64,000 nt of DNA, taken from contig URXG01000004.1 in NCBI GenBank assembly GCA_900551715.1, forward strand, positions 1 to 64,000, in the 5' to 3' direction. This DNA comes from an uncultured Blautia sp. (GTDB taxonomy: Bacteria > Bacillota > Clostridia > Lachnospirales > Lachnospiraceae). Shown here one piece after another: positions 6,591 through 15,613 of this stretch. The translations under genes were made by a program, and so were the position numbers. How positions within the stretch are numbered: position 1 is the first letter of the stretch; every line of letters starts with the position of its first letter. The notes beneath the pieces are model-generated. The model was not told where the DNA came from. It saw nothing but the letters and a program-made list of their open reading frames with translations, and did no database searches.

Positions 6591-7820
6591 ATGAGAAAAA
6601 AACAGATGATGGCACTTTTAATGAGCGGGATGGTGTTAACAGGGGTGTTTGCCGGAGTTAATACAGCACAGGCAGACGCAAAAACAGAAATTACCTTATG
6701 GCATTATTTTTCAACCGAGGGATCTCAGCAGACATTTCAGAAATATGTAGATGAATTTAATGCACAGTCAGACAAAACAGAAGTTAAGGTAACAGTTCTT
6801 CCTTTTGCAGATTTCAAGAAACAGCTGACAGTAGGGGCAGCGGCATCATCATTACCAGATCTGGCTATGATTGATAACTGTGACACTGTATCTTATGCAG
6901 CAATGGGAATCCTTGAAGACATTACTGATAAAGTAGAAAACTGGGAATCTTATCAGAATTATTTCCCGGAAATTCTGAATACATGTAAATATGAAGATAA
7001 GGTATATGGTATGCCTTTAGAATCTAATAACCTTGAGATTATTTATAACAAAGATATTTTTGATGAACTGGGTGTAGAGTATCCGACAAATGACTGGACA
7101 TTTGATGATCTGAAAGAGCTGGCAGAAAAAACTACGACAGACAAATATAAAGGATTTGCAGTATCAGGAGTACAGAGTGAAGAATCTACATATCAGTTTC
7201 TGCCTTTCTTCTGGACAGCAGGTGGAGAAACCATGAACCTTAATAGTGATGCTGGAAAAACAGCACTTTCTCTCTGGTCAGACATGATTGCTGAAGGCTA
7301 TATGCCGAAGGATTGTATTACATGGACACAGTCAGAACTTGCATCTCAGTTTGAAAGCGGAAATATTGCAATGCATGTAATGGGATGTTGGAATATTACA
7401 CCTTATAAAGATCATGATCTGAACTATGGTGTTGTAGAAATTCCATCAGCAACAGAAGGCGGCGAAAAAGCTACAGTGTATGGTGGTGAGAACCTTTGTG
7501 TAATCAAAGGAAAGAATACTGAGAATGCTCTTGAATTCCTTGAGTGGATGGAAGATTATGACAGAATCAGTGAATGGGATAAGGCCATCGACCATTTCAC
7601 AGCATGTGATGAAGCAGTGGCAGATGAACGTTTCCAGACAGAAGAAATGAAACCTTTTATTGATATGGTTCCAAATTCTCGTGCAAGAGATGTTGTAACA
7701 TACTGGCCAAGCGTATCCGAAGGATACCAGCAGGCAATTCAGGAAGCACTTTCAGGACAGCAGCCAGTAGATCAGGCGCTTGCAGATGGTCAGGCACTGA
7801 TCGATGCAGCAAAAGAATAA
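6591..7820 (+). CDS. ABC transporter sugar-binding protein (family 1)
   Basis: A 409-residue extracellular binding protein. The N-terminal signal (MRKKQMMALLMSGMVLTGVF) ends at a likely signal peptidase I site, AQA-D, near residue 29. The mature part begins TEITLWHYFS, the classic start of the MalE/UgpB-like group, and shows GMPLESNNLEIIYNKDIF and WPSVSEGYQQA. Binding proteins of Gram-positive bacteria are normally lipoproteins; here the lipobox position reads LTGV, without cysteine. It is the first gene of the operon and is followed by a strong hairpin, which would favour high binding-protein levels. The ligand is unknown. Confidence 0.9.
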   Translation: MRKKQMMALLMSGMVLTGVFAGVNTAQADAKTEITLWHYFSTEGSQQTFQKYVDEFNAQSDKTEVKVTVLPFADFKKQLTVGAAASSLPDLAMIDNCDTVSYAAMGILEDITDKVENWESYQNYFPEILNTCKYEDKVYGMPLESNNLEIIYNKDIFDELGVEYPTNDWTFDDLKELAEKTTTDKYKGFAVSGVQSEESTYQFLPFFWTAGGETMNLNSDAGKTALSLWSDMIAEGYMPKDCITWTQSELASQFESGNIAMHVMGCWNITPYKDHDLNYGVVEIPSATEGGEKATVYGGENLCVIKGKNTENALEFLEWMEDYDRISEWDKAIDHFTACDEAVADERFQTEEMKPFIDMVPNSRARDVVTYWPSVSEGYQQAIQEALSGQQPVDQALADGQALIDAAKE

Positions 7821-7843
7821 CAAGCTAACGGTTACATGATAAT

Positions 7844-7876
7844 AATATCAGCAGTATTTTAAATACTGCTGATATT
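7844..7876 (+). promoter_or_regulatory. Intercistronic hairpin after the binding-protein gene
   Basis: AATATCAGCAGTATTT (7844-7859) and its exact complement (7861-7876) surround a single T: a 16-bp near-perfect palindrome with no T run. This is the type of structure that protects upstream mRNA and lowers expression of downstream permeases. Confidence 0.7.
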
Positions 7877-7894
7877 ATAGAAAGGGAGATGATT

Positions 7895-8782
7895 ATGAAA
7901 CGATTTCTCAGAAAAGGAGAGGGATATATATATATATTACCGGCACTGCTGTTTATGCTGGTGTTTATATTTTATCCTATTATATATAATCTGATTCTTA
8001 GTCTTCAGGATGTAACGGTTATCACATTGCTTTCACCGCACAAAGAATTTGTCGGACTGAAAAATTACATTGATATTTTTAAACAGGGAGAATTCTGGAA
8101 TGCATTGTTTTTGAACTGTGTGTTTACAGTAGTCTGTATTTTCTTTCAGTTTGTAGGTGGTTTTGCACTTGCTATGGTGTTTAAAAAAAGCGGTGCAGCA
8201 TTTAGGGTTATGAAATCTCTGATGCTTATCCCTTATATCATACCTGTTACGGTAAACGCAATCCTCTGGAAATTCTTTTTTGCTACCAATGGTGGATTTA
8301 TCAATGAAATTCTGGTTGGACTTGGAATTATGGATCATGGGATTGAATGGCTCCAACATCCGTGGACAGCGATGTTTTCCGTAATTGTAGCCAATATATG
8401 GTGTGGTATCCCATTCTTTATGATACTTCTTTCTACGGGCCTGGCAAATATCCCTATGGATTTTTATGAAAGTGCGAGAATAGATGGGGCAACTGCATGG
8501 CAGCAGTTTGTTTATATAACCGTACCAAGTGTAAAAGCATCAATTCAGGCTTCTCTCGTTCTTGGAATTGTATATACTTTCAGAGCTTTTGAATTGATTT
8601 ATGTTATGACTGGCGGCGGACCTGTCAATGGAACGGAATTGCTGACATTATATTCTTATAAAAATTCATTTACTAAATTTGATTTTTCAGTAGGCAGTAC
8701 AATTTCAAATATTCTGATGTTTATTTTATTAATAGTAGGTGTATTTTATATTCGTATGATGAGAGATGATGAGGAGATGTGA
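7895..8782 (+). CDS. ABC transporter permease, MalF-type
   Basis: A 295-residue inner-membrane permease with six predicted helices. The cytoplasmic EAA loop, which docks the ATPase, reads ESARIDGATAWQQFVYITVP. The start at 7895 is preferred over 7889 because AAAGGGAG abuts the latter. The next gene starts a few bases after its stop, so the permeases are coupled. No ATPase gene is present in the window; as with many sugar importers of Lachnospiraceae a shared MsmX-type ATPase elsewhere is likely. Confidence 0.9.
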   Translation: MKRFLRKGEGYIYILPALLFMLVFIFYPIIYNLILSLQDVTVITLLSPHKEFVGLKNYIDIFKQGEFWNALFLNCVFTVVCIFFQFVGGFALAMVFKKSGAAFRVMKSLMLIPYIIPVTVNAILWKFFFATNGGFINEILVGLGIMDHGIEWLQHPWTAMFSVIVANIWCGIPFFMILLSTGLANIPMDFYESARIDGATAWQQFVYITVPSVKASIQASLVLGIVYTFRAFELIYVMTGGGPVNGTELLTLYSYKNSFTKFDFSVGSTISNILMFILLIVGVFYIRMMRDDEEM

Positions 8783-8784
8783 TT

Positions 8785-9633
8785 ATGAAGAGTGCTAAAA
8801 AGAAAAAGAAAATAAAAAACACCCTCATGACGGTTATTGCAGTTGTTTTATTCGTAGCAATGATGTTTCCATTATACTGGATGATCATCACTTCTTTTAA
8901 AGAAGAAAAGATGGTATTTGCTACACCGCCTCAGCTTTTTCCATTAAAACCAACAATATCTGCATATGTCATACAGTTTACGTCTACAGTATTTAATATT
9001 CTTCAGGGCCTGAAAAACAGTATGATCATTTCTTTCTTTGCTATGGTTATTTCGGTGGTACTGTCGATTCCGGCAGCTTATGGAATGGCCAGATTTAAAT
9101 TAAAGGGAAAAAGAATCATATTGTTGCTGTTTATGGTATCACAGATGCTGCCGCAGATTTCAACATTGGTTCCTAACTTTATCATTTTTCAGAAATTGTC
9201 TATTTATAATACATATCTGGCTCCGATATTTGCAGATGCAACATTGGGAATACCATTTTGTATATTAATGCTCAGAACCTATTTTATAAGTATACCGAAG
9301 GAAATTGACGAAGCTGCCCGCATTGATGGCTGCAATTCACTTCAGTCGTTTATAAAAGTAGTACTTCCAATGTGTTCTGGTGGAGTTGCTGTATCATTTG
9401 TTTTTTCTTTCCTGTTTGCATACAGTGACCTGGTATATTCACTGACATATATTAATGATTCTACAAAATGGCCGGTAACAGTGGGAATTTATAATGCTAT
9501 TGGAAGATATGGAACTGCATGGAGTCAGGCAATGGCTTTTGGAACAATAGTTGCTGCACCTGTTATCATTCTGTTTATTTTCATGCAGAAATATATTGTT
9601 GAAGGTCTTACAGCCGGTTCAGTAAAAGGGTAA
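8785..9633 (+). CDS. ABC transporter permease, MalG-type
   Basis: A 282-residue permease with six hydrophobic segments, a leading Lys-rich cytoplasmic stretch (KSAKKKKKIKN) and the EAA motif EIDEAARIDGCNSLQSFIKV. The start at 8785 has GAGGAG 8 bases upstream. It pairs with the MalF-type permease to form the channel for the solute held by the binding protein. Confidence 0.9.
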   Translation: MKSAKKKKKIKNTLMTVIAVVLFVAMMFPLYWMIITSFKEEKMVFATPPQLFPLKPTISAYVIQFTSTVFNILQGLKNSMIISFFAMVISVVLSIPAAYGMARFKLKGKRIILLLFMVSQMLPQISTLVPNFIIFQKLSIYNTYLAPIFADATLGIPFCILMLRTYFISIPKEIDEAARIDGCNSLQSFIKVVLPMCSGGVAVSFVFSFLFAYSDLVYSLTYINDSTKWPVTVGIYNAIGRYGTAWSQAMAFGTIVAAPVIILFIFMQKYIVEGLTAGSVKG

Positions 9634-9670
9634 ACAATTAAAATTTTTAACTTACAAAGGAGAGAAAGAC

Positions 9671-10531
9671 ATGAGTATGGTAATTGATGTACATGTTCAT
9701 CCAGGATTTTATGAAAAAATTAGCGGTGACAAAGAGGAACTGGAATTCAGAAAAAAACAGGCGCACTGGGATCTGATGTCCCCATTTCCGGTAGAACTTA
9801 CAAGAACACAGATGAAATTTGCGCAGGTAGATAAACTGGTACTTCTTCCAATGGATCTTACTACCAGTGCAGGAGGATGGGTAGTGTCCAATGAGCAGGT
9901 ATGCACAATGGTACAAGAAGCACCGGATCTCTTCTTTGGATTTGCAAGTGTGGATCCGTATCGTGAAGATGCACTTGAAGTTCTGGAAAAAGCATTTAAA
10001 GAACAGGGATTGATGGGTCTGTATCTGAATCCTTCAAAACAGGCGTTTTTCCCGGATGACCCTATGATGGACAAAATTTATGAAAAATGTGTTGAATATA
10101 ACAAACCTATTATTTTTTCAGCGGGTATGTCATTCTGTGATGATTGCCTGATGAAATATGGAAAACCACTTAATTTTGAACCGGTAGCAATAAAATATCC
10201 GGAACTCCGTATATGTATCGGACATATGGGCTGGCCGTTTATTTATGAAACAGCTGCCATGATTCTTAAATATCCGAATGTTTATGCAGATACTTCCATG
10301 TTGTATATGGATTCTCCAGAACAGTTTATGAAAGATGTGTTTATGAATCAGTTTGGTCGTCTGTGGCTGGATAATGATTTTGGTGACAAGATTATGTTTG
10401 GCTCCAATAATCCCAGATTCCGTACAGCACGCATCAAACGAGGACTGGAATCTCTTGATATCCGTCCTGAAACACTTGAAAAAATCCTTGGCGGAAACGC
10501 AGAAAAATTCCTTGGTCTGGAGGTAAAATAA
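9671..10531 (+). CDS. Amidohydrolase-family (Amidohydro_2) TIM-barrel enzyme
   Basis: A 286-residue metal-dependent hydrolase or decarboxylase. It opens VIDVHVHPG, the HxH metal motif, and has the barrel strand GHMGWPF with the strand-6 histidine, and KIMFGSNNPR near residue 243, where the family often has Asp at the final metal position; here it is Asn in SNN. The start at 9671 follows AAAGGAGAG. It lies between importer and YjbQ gene in one operon and so probably acts on the imported solute or a derived intermediate. In a pathway that otherwise looks like fructoselysine use it is the only candidate for the bond-breaking step. Confidence 0.8.
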   Translation: MSMVIDVHVHPGFYEKISGDKEELEFRKKQAHWDLMSPFPVELTRTQMKFAQVDKLVLLPMDLTTSAGGWVVSNEQVCTMVQEAPDLFFGFASVDPYREDALEVLEKAFKEQGLMGLYLNPSKQAFFPDDPMMDKIYEKCVEYNKPIIFSAGMSFCDDCLMKYGKPLNFEPVAIKYPELRICIGHMGWPFIYETAAMILKYPNVYADTSMLYMDSPEQFMKDVFMNQFGRLWLDNDFGDKIMFGSNNPRFRTARIKRGLESLDIRPETLEKILGGNAEKFLGLEVK

Positions 10532-10532
10532 C

Positions 10533-10961
10533 ATGGTAAAACTTACAACAAAAAAAGTGCTCAGCGAAACAGAGTTTCAGCTGATTTCTATCAGAGATGA
10601 AGTGATTAAAGCAGTAGAAGAAAGTGGTATTCAGAATGGATTTGTACTTGTAATGAGTGCTCATACTACAGCAGGTGTAATGGTTAATGAAGATCTGACA
10701 TGTTTACATACGGATATTGAAGCAACTCTTGATAAGATGGCTCCGGTAGTTGCTGATTACGCACACAGCCATTATCTGCCAAGTTATGGAGCAACTGGTG
10801 GAAATGCGCCTGGCCATCTGAAACAGATGCTTACGGGATATGAAGTAATGTTCCCTGTAATTGAAGGAAAGGCACTTATCCGTTTTGCACAGGATATTTA
10901 TTTTGCAGAATTTGATGGACCACAGATGAGAACATACTATATAGAAGTAATGGGTGAGTAG
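10533..10961 (+). CDS. YjbQ / UPF0047 family protein
   Basis: A 142-residue protein with the complete YjbQ pattern: VLVMSAHTTAGVMVNE, then DYAHSHYLPSYGATGGNAPGHLK, and the C-terminal IYFAEFDGPQMR. The family has low thiamin-phosphate-synthase activity in E. coli but no agreed role. The gene starts two bases after the amidohydrolase stop, with GGAGG inside that gene, so the two are tightly coupled. A stable pairing of these two families inside a sugar operon argues for a shared catabolic step rather than thiamin synthesis. Confidence 0.85.
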   Translation: MVKLTTKKVLSETEFQLISIRDEVIKAVEESGIQNGFVLVMSAHTTAGVMVNEDLTCLHTDIEATLDKMAPVVADYAHSHYLPSYGATGGNAPGHLKQMLTGYEVMFPVIEGKALIRFAQDIYFAEFDGPQMRTYYIEVMGE

Positions 10962-11059
10962 CCAACAACGACAGAATCCTAAAAATCAGAGCCTGCAGTT
11001 AATTGTTGGGGGAAATATAGAAATAGAATGTATCATGTGGTTCAGATAATAATACTAAA

Positions 11060-11083
11060 GCAGACAAAAATGTAGATGTCTGC
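11060..11083 (+). terminator. Hairpin after the importer operon, weak terminator
   Basis: GCAGACA (11060-11066) and TGTCTGC (11077-11083) form a perfect 7-bp stem with a 10-base loop. There is no T run, so it may only stabilise the mRNA end. The surrounding 10962-11140 stretch has no gene. Confidence 0.4.
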
Positions 11084-11140
11084 AGGAACAGGCTGTCATC
11101 TTATTATAAAATTTACAGATAAAAATATGTCAATTTAAGG

Positions 11141-11185
11141 ATGCATATGTTATATTATGTTATATATTAACGATATAACATGCAT
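11141..11185. promoter_or_regulatory. Operator cluster in front of gntR
   Basis: TGTTATAT occurs at 11148-11155 and 11158-11165, and its complement ATATAACA at 11173-11180. The inner pair forms a 9-7-9 palindrome (11157-11181), and ATGCAT flanks the whole at 11141 and 11180. The site overlaps the probable -10 region, which fits autorepression by the GntR protein. Confidence 0.55.
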
Positions 11186-11203
11186 AAGTTAATGGAGGAT
11201 AAG

Positions 11204-11926
11204 ATGGGAAAGACAGCATCAGAACCAATGTATCAGCAGATTGCAGAAGATATTAAAAAGAAAATCCAGACAGGCGAATATAAAGAAAATGAACGGATAC
11301 CTACAGAAACAGAGCTGGAAAAGATCTATGGAGTGAGCAGGATTACTGTAAGAAAAGCAATGGAGATACTGGTGGGGGAAGAGATTCTGATCCGAAAGCG
11401 AAGAATGGGGACTTTTGTTGCACCACGAAGAATTCCCTGGAATCCGGGAAATATATTCAGTTTCAGCAAAACTTATGAAGCAGAAGGCCGTGTGGTGAAA
11501 ACAGAACTTCTGGGAGCAGAGCTGAAGAAGGCAGAAGCTGCTGATTTGCAGAGACTGGAACTGAATGATAATATGGTGCTTTCTATAAAAAGGCTGAGAT
11601 ATGTGGATGGAATTCCGCTGACAATTGAAGAAATGCACTTTTCCAGAGAGTACCTGTATCTTCTTATGGAGGATCTGACAGGGTCCATACATTCTTTGCT
11701 TCAGGAACATGGGGTAAAGCTCAAAGCAGCACAAAAAAGTTTTGCTATTTGCAATGCAACAAAAGAAGAGGCTGAACTGTTGAATGTAGAAAGAGGCAGT
11801 GCACTCTTGTTCATGAAAAATATGTTTTATGATCAGAATAAAAAACCGGTTTTTTTCTCCAAAGATGTCTTTAATGCAGACTATTTTGAGCTTAAGTTCA
11901 CATTGCAGGATAATGATTCAATATGA
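11204..11926 (+). CDS. GntR/HutC-family regulator of the sugar island
   Basis: A 240-residue regulator. Residues 8-75 form the winged helix (MYQQIAEDIKKKIQTGEY, PTETELEKIYGVSRITVRKA, RRMGTFVA); the rest is a UTRA ligand-binding domain. FrlR-type regulators of Amadori-product operons belong to the same subfamily. The start at 11204 has GGAGG five bases upstream; ATGs at 11180 and 11192 do not. It is followed after 14 bases by the epimerase gene and probably controls its own operon, the transporter operon and the kinase gene. Confidence 0.88.
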   Translation: MGKTASEPMYQQIAEDIKKKIQTGEYKENERIPTETELEKIYGVSRITVRKAMEILVGEEILIRKRRMGTFVAPRRIPWNPGNIFSFSKTYEAEGRVVKTELLGAELKKAEAADLQRLELNDNMVLSIKRLRYVDGIPLTIEEMHFSREYLYLLMEDLTGSIHSLLQEHGVKLKAAQKSFAICNATKEEAELLNVERGSALLFMKNMFYDQNKKPVFFSKDVFNADYFELKFTLQDNDSI

Positions 11927-11940
11927 GGAGGTAATGACAG

Positions 11941-12777
11941 ATGGTTAATTTAAAACGCAGTCAGGTGGCAGTTATGAATATTCAGTATAAATTCTTTCCA
12001 CTGACTAAATTTCTGGATGACGCTGTGAAAAATCAGGTTCAGGCGGTTGAATTATGGGGAGCGGCACCACATTTTCATCCGGAAGATATGACTTACCGTG
12101 ATATAGTTGCGGTTCGCCATGAAATTGAACGAAGAGGACTTAAACTCATCTGTTATACACCGGAACAATGTATCTATCCTATTAATCTGGCAGCACCTTA
12201 TGAGTCTGAAAGACGAAGAAGTCTTAAGTTTTTTGAAGATGCTGTAAGAGTTGCTTCCGAATTGGGTACAGATAAAGTTCTGGTGACTGCCGGAACAGGA
12301 TACTTTGATGGAAGTGATTATGAAGAAGCATGGAAATATGGAAAAGAAGGACTGATGCAGCTGGGAGATCTGGCTGAACATTATGGAATTACACTTGCAC
12401 TGGAAGCATGGAGAGAAGATGAAAGTAATCTGATTAACAATCTTGGATCATTAAAAAAGATGATGGATGAATTAAATCATGACCATATAGGTGCAATGCT
12501 GGATACCTGTCCAATGATTCTGGAAAACAAATCTCCGTCAGATTATCTTAGAGAATTTGGAGATAAGCTGATACATGTTCATTTTATTGACGGTACTCCC
12601 AGAGGTCATCTGGCATGGGGAGACGGAATTCTTGATATGGAAGGATACCTTAAACAGTTTGATGAATATGGATATAAACACAGTCTTTCACTGGAAATCA
12701 CAGATGGAAGATATCTGATGGATCCGGAAAAATCTATTCAGCAGTCTGTGGAAAAATTATATTCAGTAATTAAATAA
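11941..12777 (+). CDS. Sugar-phosphate isomerase/epimerase-family protein, FrlC-like
   Basis: A 278-residue TIM-barrel protein (xylose-isomerase-like fold). Features shared with FrlC, the fructoselysine 3-epimerase, are VELWGAAPHFHPEDM near residue 38, ICYTPEQCIYPIN, the ESERRRSLKFFEDAV helix and the metal ligands in LALEAW, MLDTCPM, IHVHFID and LSLEIT. AGGAGG lies just upstream. In an Amadori pathway this enzyme would convert a psicose-type isomer into the fructose form before phosphorylation by the PfkB kinase. The assignment to a particular substrate is inference. Confidence 0.8.
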   Translation: MVNLKRSQVAVMNIQYKFFPLTKFLDDAVKNQVQAVELWGAAPHFHPEDMTYRDIVAVRHEIERRGLKLICYTPEQCIYPINLAAPYESERRRSLKFFEDAVRVASELGTDKVLVTAGTGYFDGSDYEEAWKYGKEGLMQLGDLAEHYGITLALEAWREDESNLINNLGSLKKMMDELNHDHIGAMLDTCPMILENKSPSDYLREFGDKLIHVHFIDGTPRGHLAWGDGILDMEGYLKQFDEYGYKHSLSLEITDGRYLMDPEKSIQQSVEKLYSVIK

Positions 12778-12806
12778 TAGTTATCTTTGACAGTTGTAAG
12801 GTGACG

Positions 12807-12856
12807 AAACGGCTACAAACCCAGTAAATATGGGTATTGTAGCCGTTTTTCTTTTT
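12807..12856 (+). terminator. Terminator after the epimerase gene
   Basis: AAACGGCTACAA (12807-12818) pairs with TTGTAGCCGTTT, with an inner ACCCA/TGGGT stem, and is followed by TTCTTTTT. The gap to 13021 holds nothing else that I can recognise. Confidence 0.85.
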
Positions 12857-13021
12857 GCAGCGATATGTACTATAGTATATGCCTGGTAATTTTGTTTCGC
12901 ACATCCGTTTAATGGACGAAGGATATAACAGGATCTTTTTTATCCATAATGAGCCATTAACTTATGCAAATACAGCAGTGATAAAGCTTGTACGGTAAAT
13001 GCCTGCGGCTGAAGCACTGCA

Positions 13022-15613
13022 TTAAGATATTATGTCCACGTTGTCGTCGGTTATAGCCTGATATTCATACGTTGCCAGAAAGTCCTCTTTTTTTGAGAGG
13101 GCATAATATTGTGTGAAAATACGTTCCATAACATGTGGAATCTGTATTTCAGTTAGCTGGAACAGCATGATCAGATATTGCATGGAACTGTATCTGGTAC
13201 AGACATCGACACACCGGGTGGTACTGCGTATAGCCTGTTCCATATAGGAAAGTGTTTGCTCAATTTCCTCAACCTGAGGTGGATAACTGGCAGTGTTTTC
13301 CAGAGTGACCATTACCAGATAGCAGCGGTTGCTGCTGTGTATAACGAGCTGGTGCATATATTCAAACTGCCTGCAAAAATCCCGATAATTCAGACTAAGA
13401 GCACCAGCATAGTTCCCGCTTTTGTGAAGGGAAGCTGCCACCTGTTTCAGGTCTTTGGCGGTACTGGATGAGTCTGAAGAAAAACTGTCGATTTGATGAT
13501 AAAAGGAAAAATGATTCTTACCATTTTGTTTTACATCGTATAAAGCCTTGTCCGCTTTGGAATAACAATCTGCAAAAGTTTCACTGGTGCTGGTTACGCA
13601 CAGTCCTGCAGACAGAGCAGCATCTTTGATTTCTGGATCAGCTTCCACAATGGACTGGAAGTGGTGGAAAAGCTGTCTCATTATTTCAGAAACGGTTTCT
13701 ACAGTTATATCAGGCAGGAAAAGAAGAAACTCATCTCCTCCAAGACGGCTGGCGATACCATTTGCCATATAGTGGGAAAGCAGGGTTCCCAGATTCTTTA
13801 AGGCGCGGTCACCGGCCGTGTGACCATGGATATCATTGATTTTTTTCAGATTATCCATATCAAGGAAAATAAGACAGCCATCATGCTCCTGCATAAATTC
13901 TGCAATAAGCCGTTCTCCTAGATTTCGCATAGGAAGGCCTGTCAGGAAATCATAGTCTTTTAAATCTTCCTGGCTTTTTATAGTGTTGACTACTTCTGAA
14001 ATGAACTTGTTAATGGTATTATCAGGCTCTGATGAGACAGTTGCTTTCTGAGTATGGGTATTCTTGAGAACAATATGATCTTCATCCAACAGTTTCAGAA
14101 ATATATCTGTGATTTGAGGATCAAACTGTTTGCCGCGGTTTTTTTCAAATTCATTTCTGATCATTTCAGGAGGCAGAGCATTTCTGTAAATACGACGGGA
14201 ATTCATGGCATCATAGCTGTCAGCTACGGTAATAATGCGGGCATGGATTGGAATATCTGTTCCTTTCAATCCGTCTGGGTAGCCACATCCGTCATAGCGT
14301 TCATGGTGGCTGCGGGAAACTTCCGCAATGTATGGGGCAAAAGCAACATCCTTTAAAATTTCTGCACCGATAATGGTGTGATTTCTGATCAGATCGCATT
14401 CCTCATCCGTAAGCTGGGAGGGCTTGTTCAAGAGCATCTCTGGAATACCGATTTTTCCAATATCATGAAGATAAGCTGCATATTTGAGATTCTGAATGTT
14501 TTCCGAGGACCAGCCAAGTTCTGCTGCGATCAGCGCTGCATATTCTGCAACTCTGTGGGAATGTCCGCAGGTATATTCATTTTTGGCTTCAATGGTTGTG
14601 GAGAGTGTCTCCATCATTTGCAGGGACATTTCTTCAGTCTGTTTCTGTTTTTTTTCCAGCTCCTGTTGTTGACGTGATGTTTCAATATCTATTATATTCC
14701 GAATGGTTCGGAGCAGATTGACAAAGAGCAGGATCAGCATGCCGATACCCAAAAAAAGACCTGATAGAGAGGTAACGAAATATACAGAAATAGATTCGGC
14801 AGAAACACAAACCATGGAAATCAGTAGCCCCAGAAGAAGAATATGATCTGACCGGTTCTTGTTGGCGCGGGTATACATACAAAGATGTATAAAAATCATG
14901 AAAAAGGTTCCGATCAGAATCAGCTGTCCAACAGGGAGGGTTTCGATGTAATCTGCGACATTTGTTACTGTCAAAACAGAGCTGATCATAAAATTTAGCA
15001 GAGTGATACCGATAATCCAACGGTAGAGCTGACGATGTAGTCCGTTCTGTACATTGTCTGCGTAAAGAAGAAGTGGGATGGGGCCAAGAAGGATCATCAC
15101 GAAACAAAGAGATCCCAGAGCCGAAGCATTTGGAACCAGAACTTGTCTGAACTTGGATTCACCCAACATCCAGATAGCACCCATGACCATACACCAGCTC
15201 AGATATTCCATATCAAAATGAGTATGATACACAATCTCAAAGGTTAAACTGAACAGTATACTGATAAGTCCGGCTAACAGGATAAAGATGGCTATATAAG
15301 TCGTAGATCCGTAATGACTGTAAATTTCCTGCCAGATATCTGCCTTATCGCCACAGAAAACCTGATTAACAATACCAGAATAGTTGGAAGTGTAGGTAGT
15401 CAGTTCAATACGAAGTTCTTTGCCTGCATCATTCTGTGAAGTGGGACAGAAAATATAACGGCTGGCAGAATTCTTTCCAACCAGACGGGTATCTCTGGTG
15501 GTATATTGCATCCGAAGAGATCCATCAACATAAAAATTTACGTCCTGTAAGGAGGAACGAATGGCGATTGTGCTGGCATCAAAATCCTTTGGAAGAATTG
15601 TGGTGATCACCAT
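13022..15613 (-). CDS. Membrane HD-GYP and GGDEF protein (cyclic-di-GMP turnover)
   Basis: The 863-residue open frame codes, in order, for a beta-rich extracellular region, seven or so membrane helices (about 95-310, 7TMR-DISM type), a coiled linker, an HD-GYP phosphodiesterase domain and a GGDEF diguanylate cyclase domain, then a 140-residue tail. HD-GYP residues are intact: YLHDIGKIG, then SRSHHERYDGCGYPDG. The cyclase motif is intact: SRLGGDEF, with FLDMDNLKKIND before it. Such proteins make and degrade cyclic-di-GMP in response to a periplasmic or membrane signal. The true N-terminus, with a first membrane helix, lies upstream in another frame (see 15614-15847), so this frame has lost its natural start; ATG 15613 has no ribosome binding site. 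Confidence 0.85.
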   Translation of the reverse strand: MVITTILPKDFDASTIAIRSSLQDVNFYVDGSLRMQYTTRDTRLVGKNSASRYIFCPTSQNDAGKELRIELTTYTSNYSGIVNQVFCGDKADIWQEIYSHYGSTTYIAIFILLAGLISILFSLTFEIVYHTHFDMEYLSWCMVMGAIWMLGESKFRQVLVPNASALGSLCFVMILLGPIPLLLYADNVQNGLHRQLYRWIIGITLLNFMISSVLTVTNVADYIETLPVGQLILIGTFFMIFIHLCMYTRANKNRSDHILLLGLLISMVCVSAESISVYFVTSLSGLFLGIGMLILLFVNLLRTIRNIIDIETSRQQQELEKKQKQTEEMSLQMMETLSTTIEAKNEYTCGHSHRVAEYAALIAAELGWSSENIQNLKYAAYLHDIGKIGIPEMLLNKPSQLTDEECDLIRNHTIIGAEILKDVAFAPYIAEVSRSHHERYDGCGYPDGLKGTDIPIHARIITVADSYDAMNSRRIYRNALPPEMIRNEFEKNRGKQFDPQITDIFLKLLDEDHIVLKNTHTQKATVSSEPDNTINKFISEVVNTIKSQEDLKDYDFLTGLPMRNLGERLIAEFMQEHDGCLIFLDMDNLKKINDIHGHTAGDRALKNLGTLLSHYMANGIASRLGGDEFLLFLPDITVETVSEIMRQLFHHFQSIVEADPEIKDAALSAGLCVTSTSETFADCYSKADKALYDVKQNGKNHFSFYHQIDSFSSDSSSTAKDLKQVAASLHKSGNYAGALSLNYRDFCRQFEYMHQLVIHSSNRCYLVMVTLENTASYPPQVEEIEQTLSYMEQAIRSTTRCVDVCTRYSSMQYLIMLFQLTEIQIPHVMERIFTQYYALSKKEDFLATYEYQAITDDNVDIIS

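Noticed and set aside
5513..12777. Direct naming as a fructoselysine operon (frlD, frlC, frlR)
   Set aside because: The deglycase FrlB is absent and two unrelated enzymes are present, so the names would claim a substrate that the sequence does not show.
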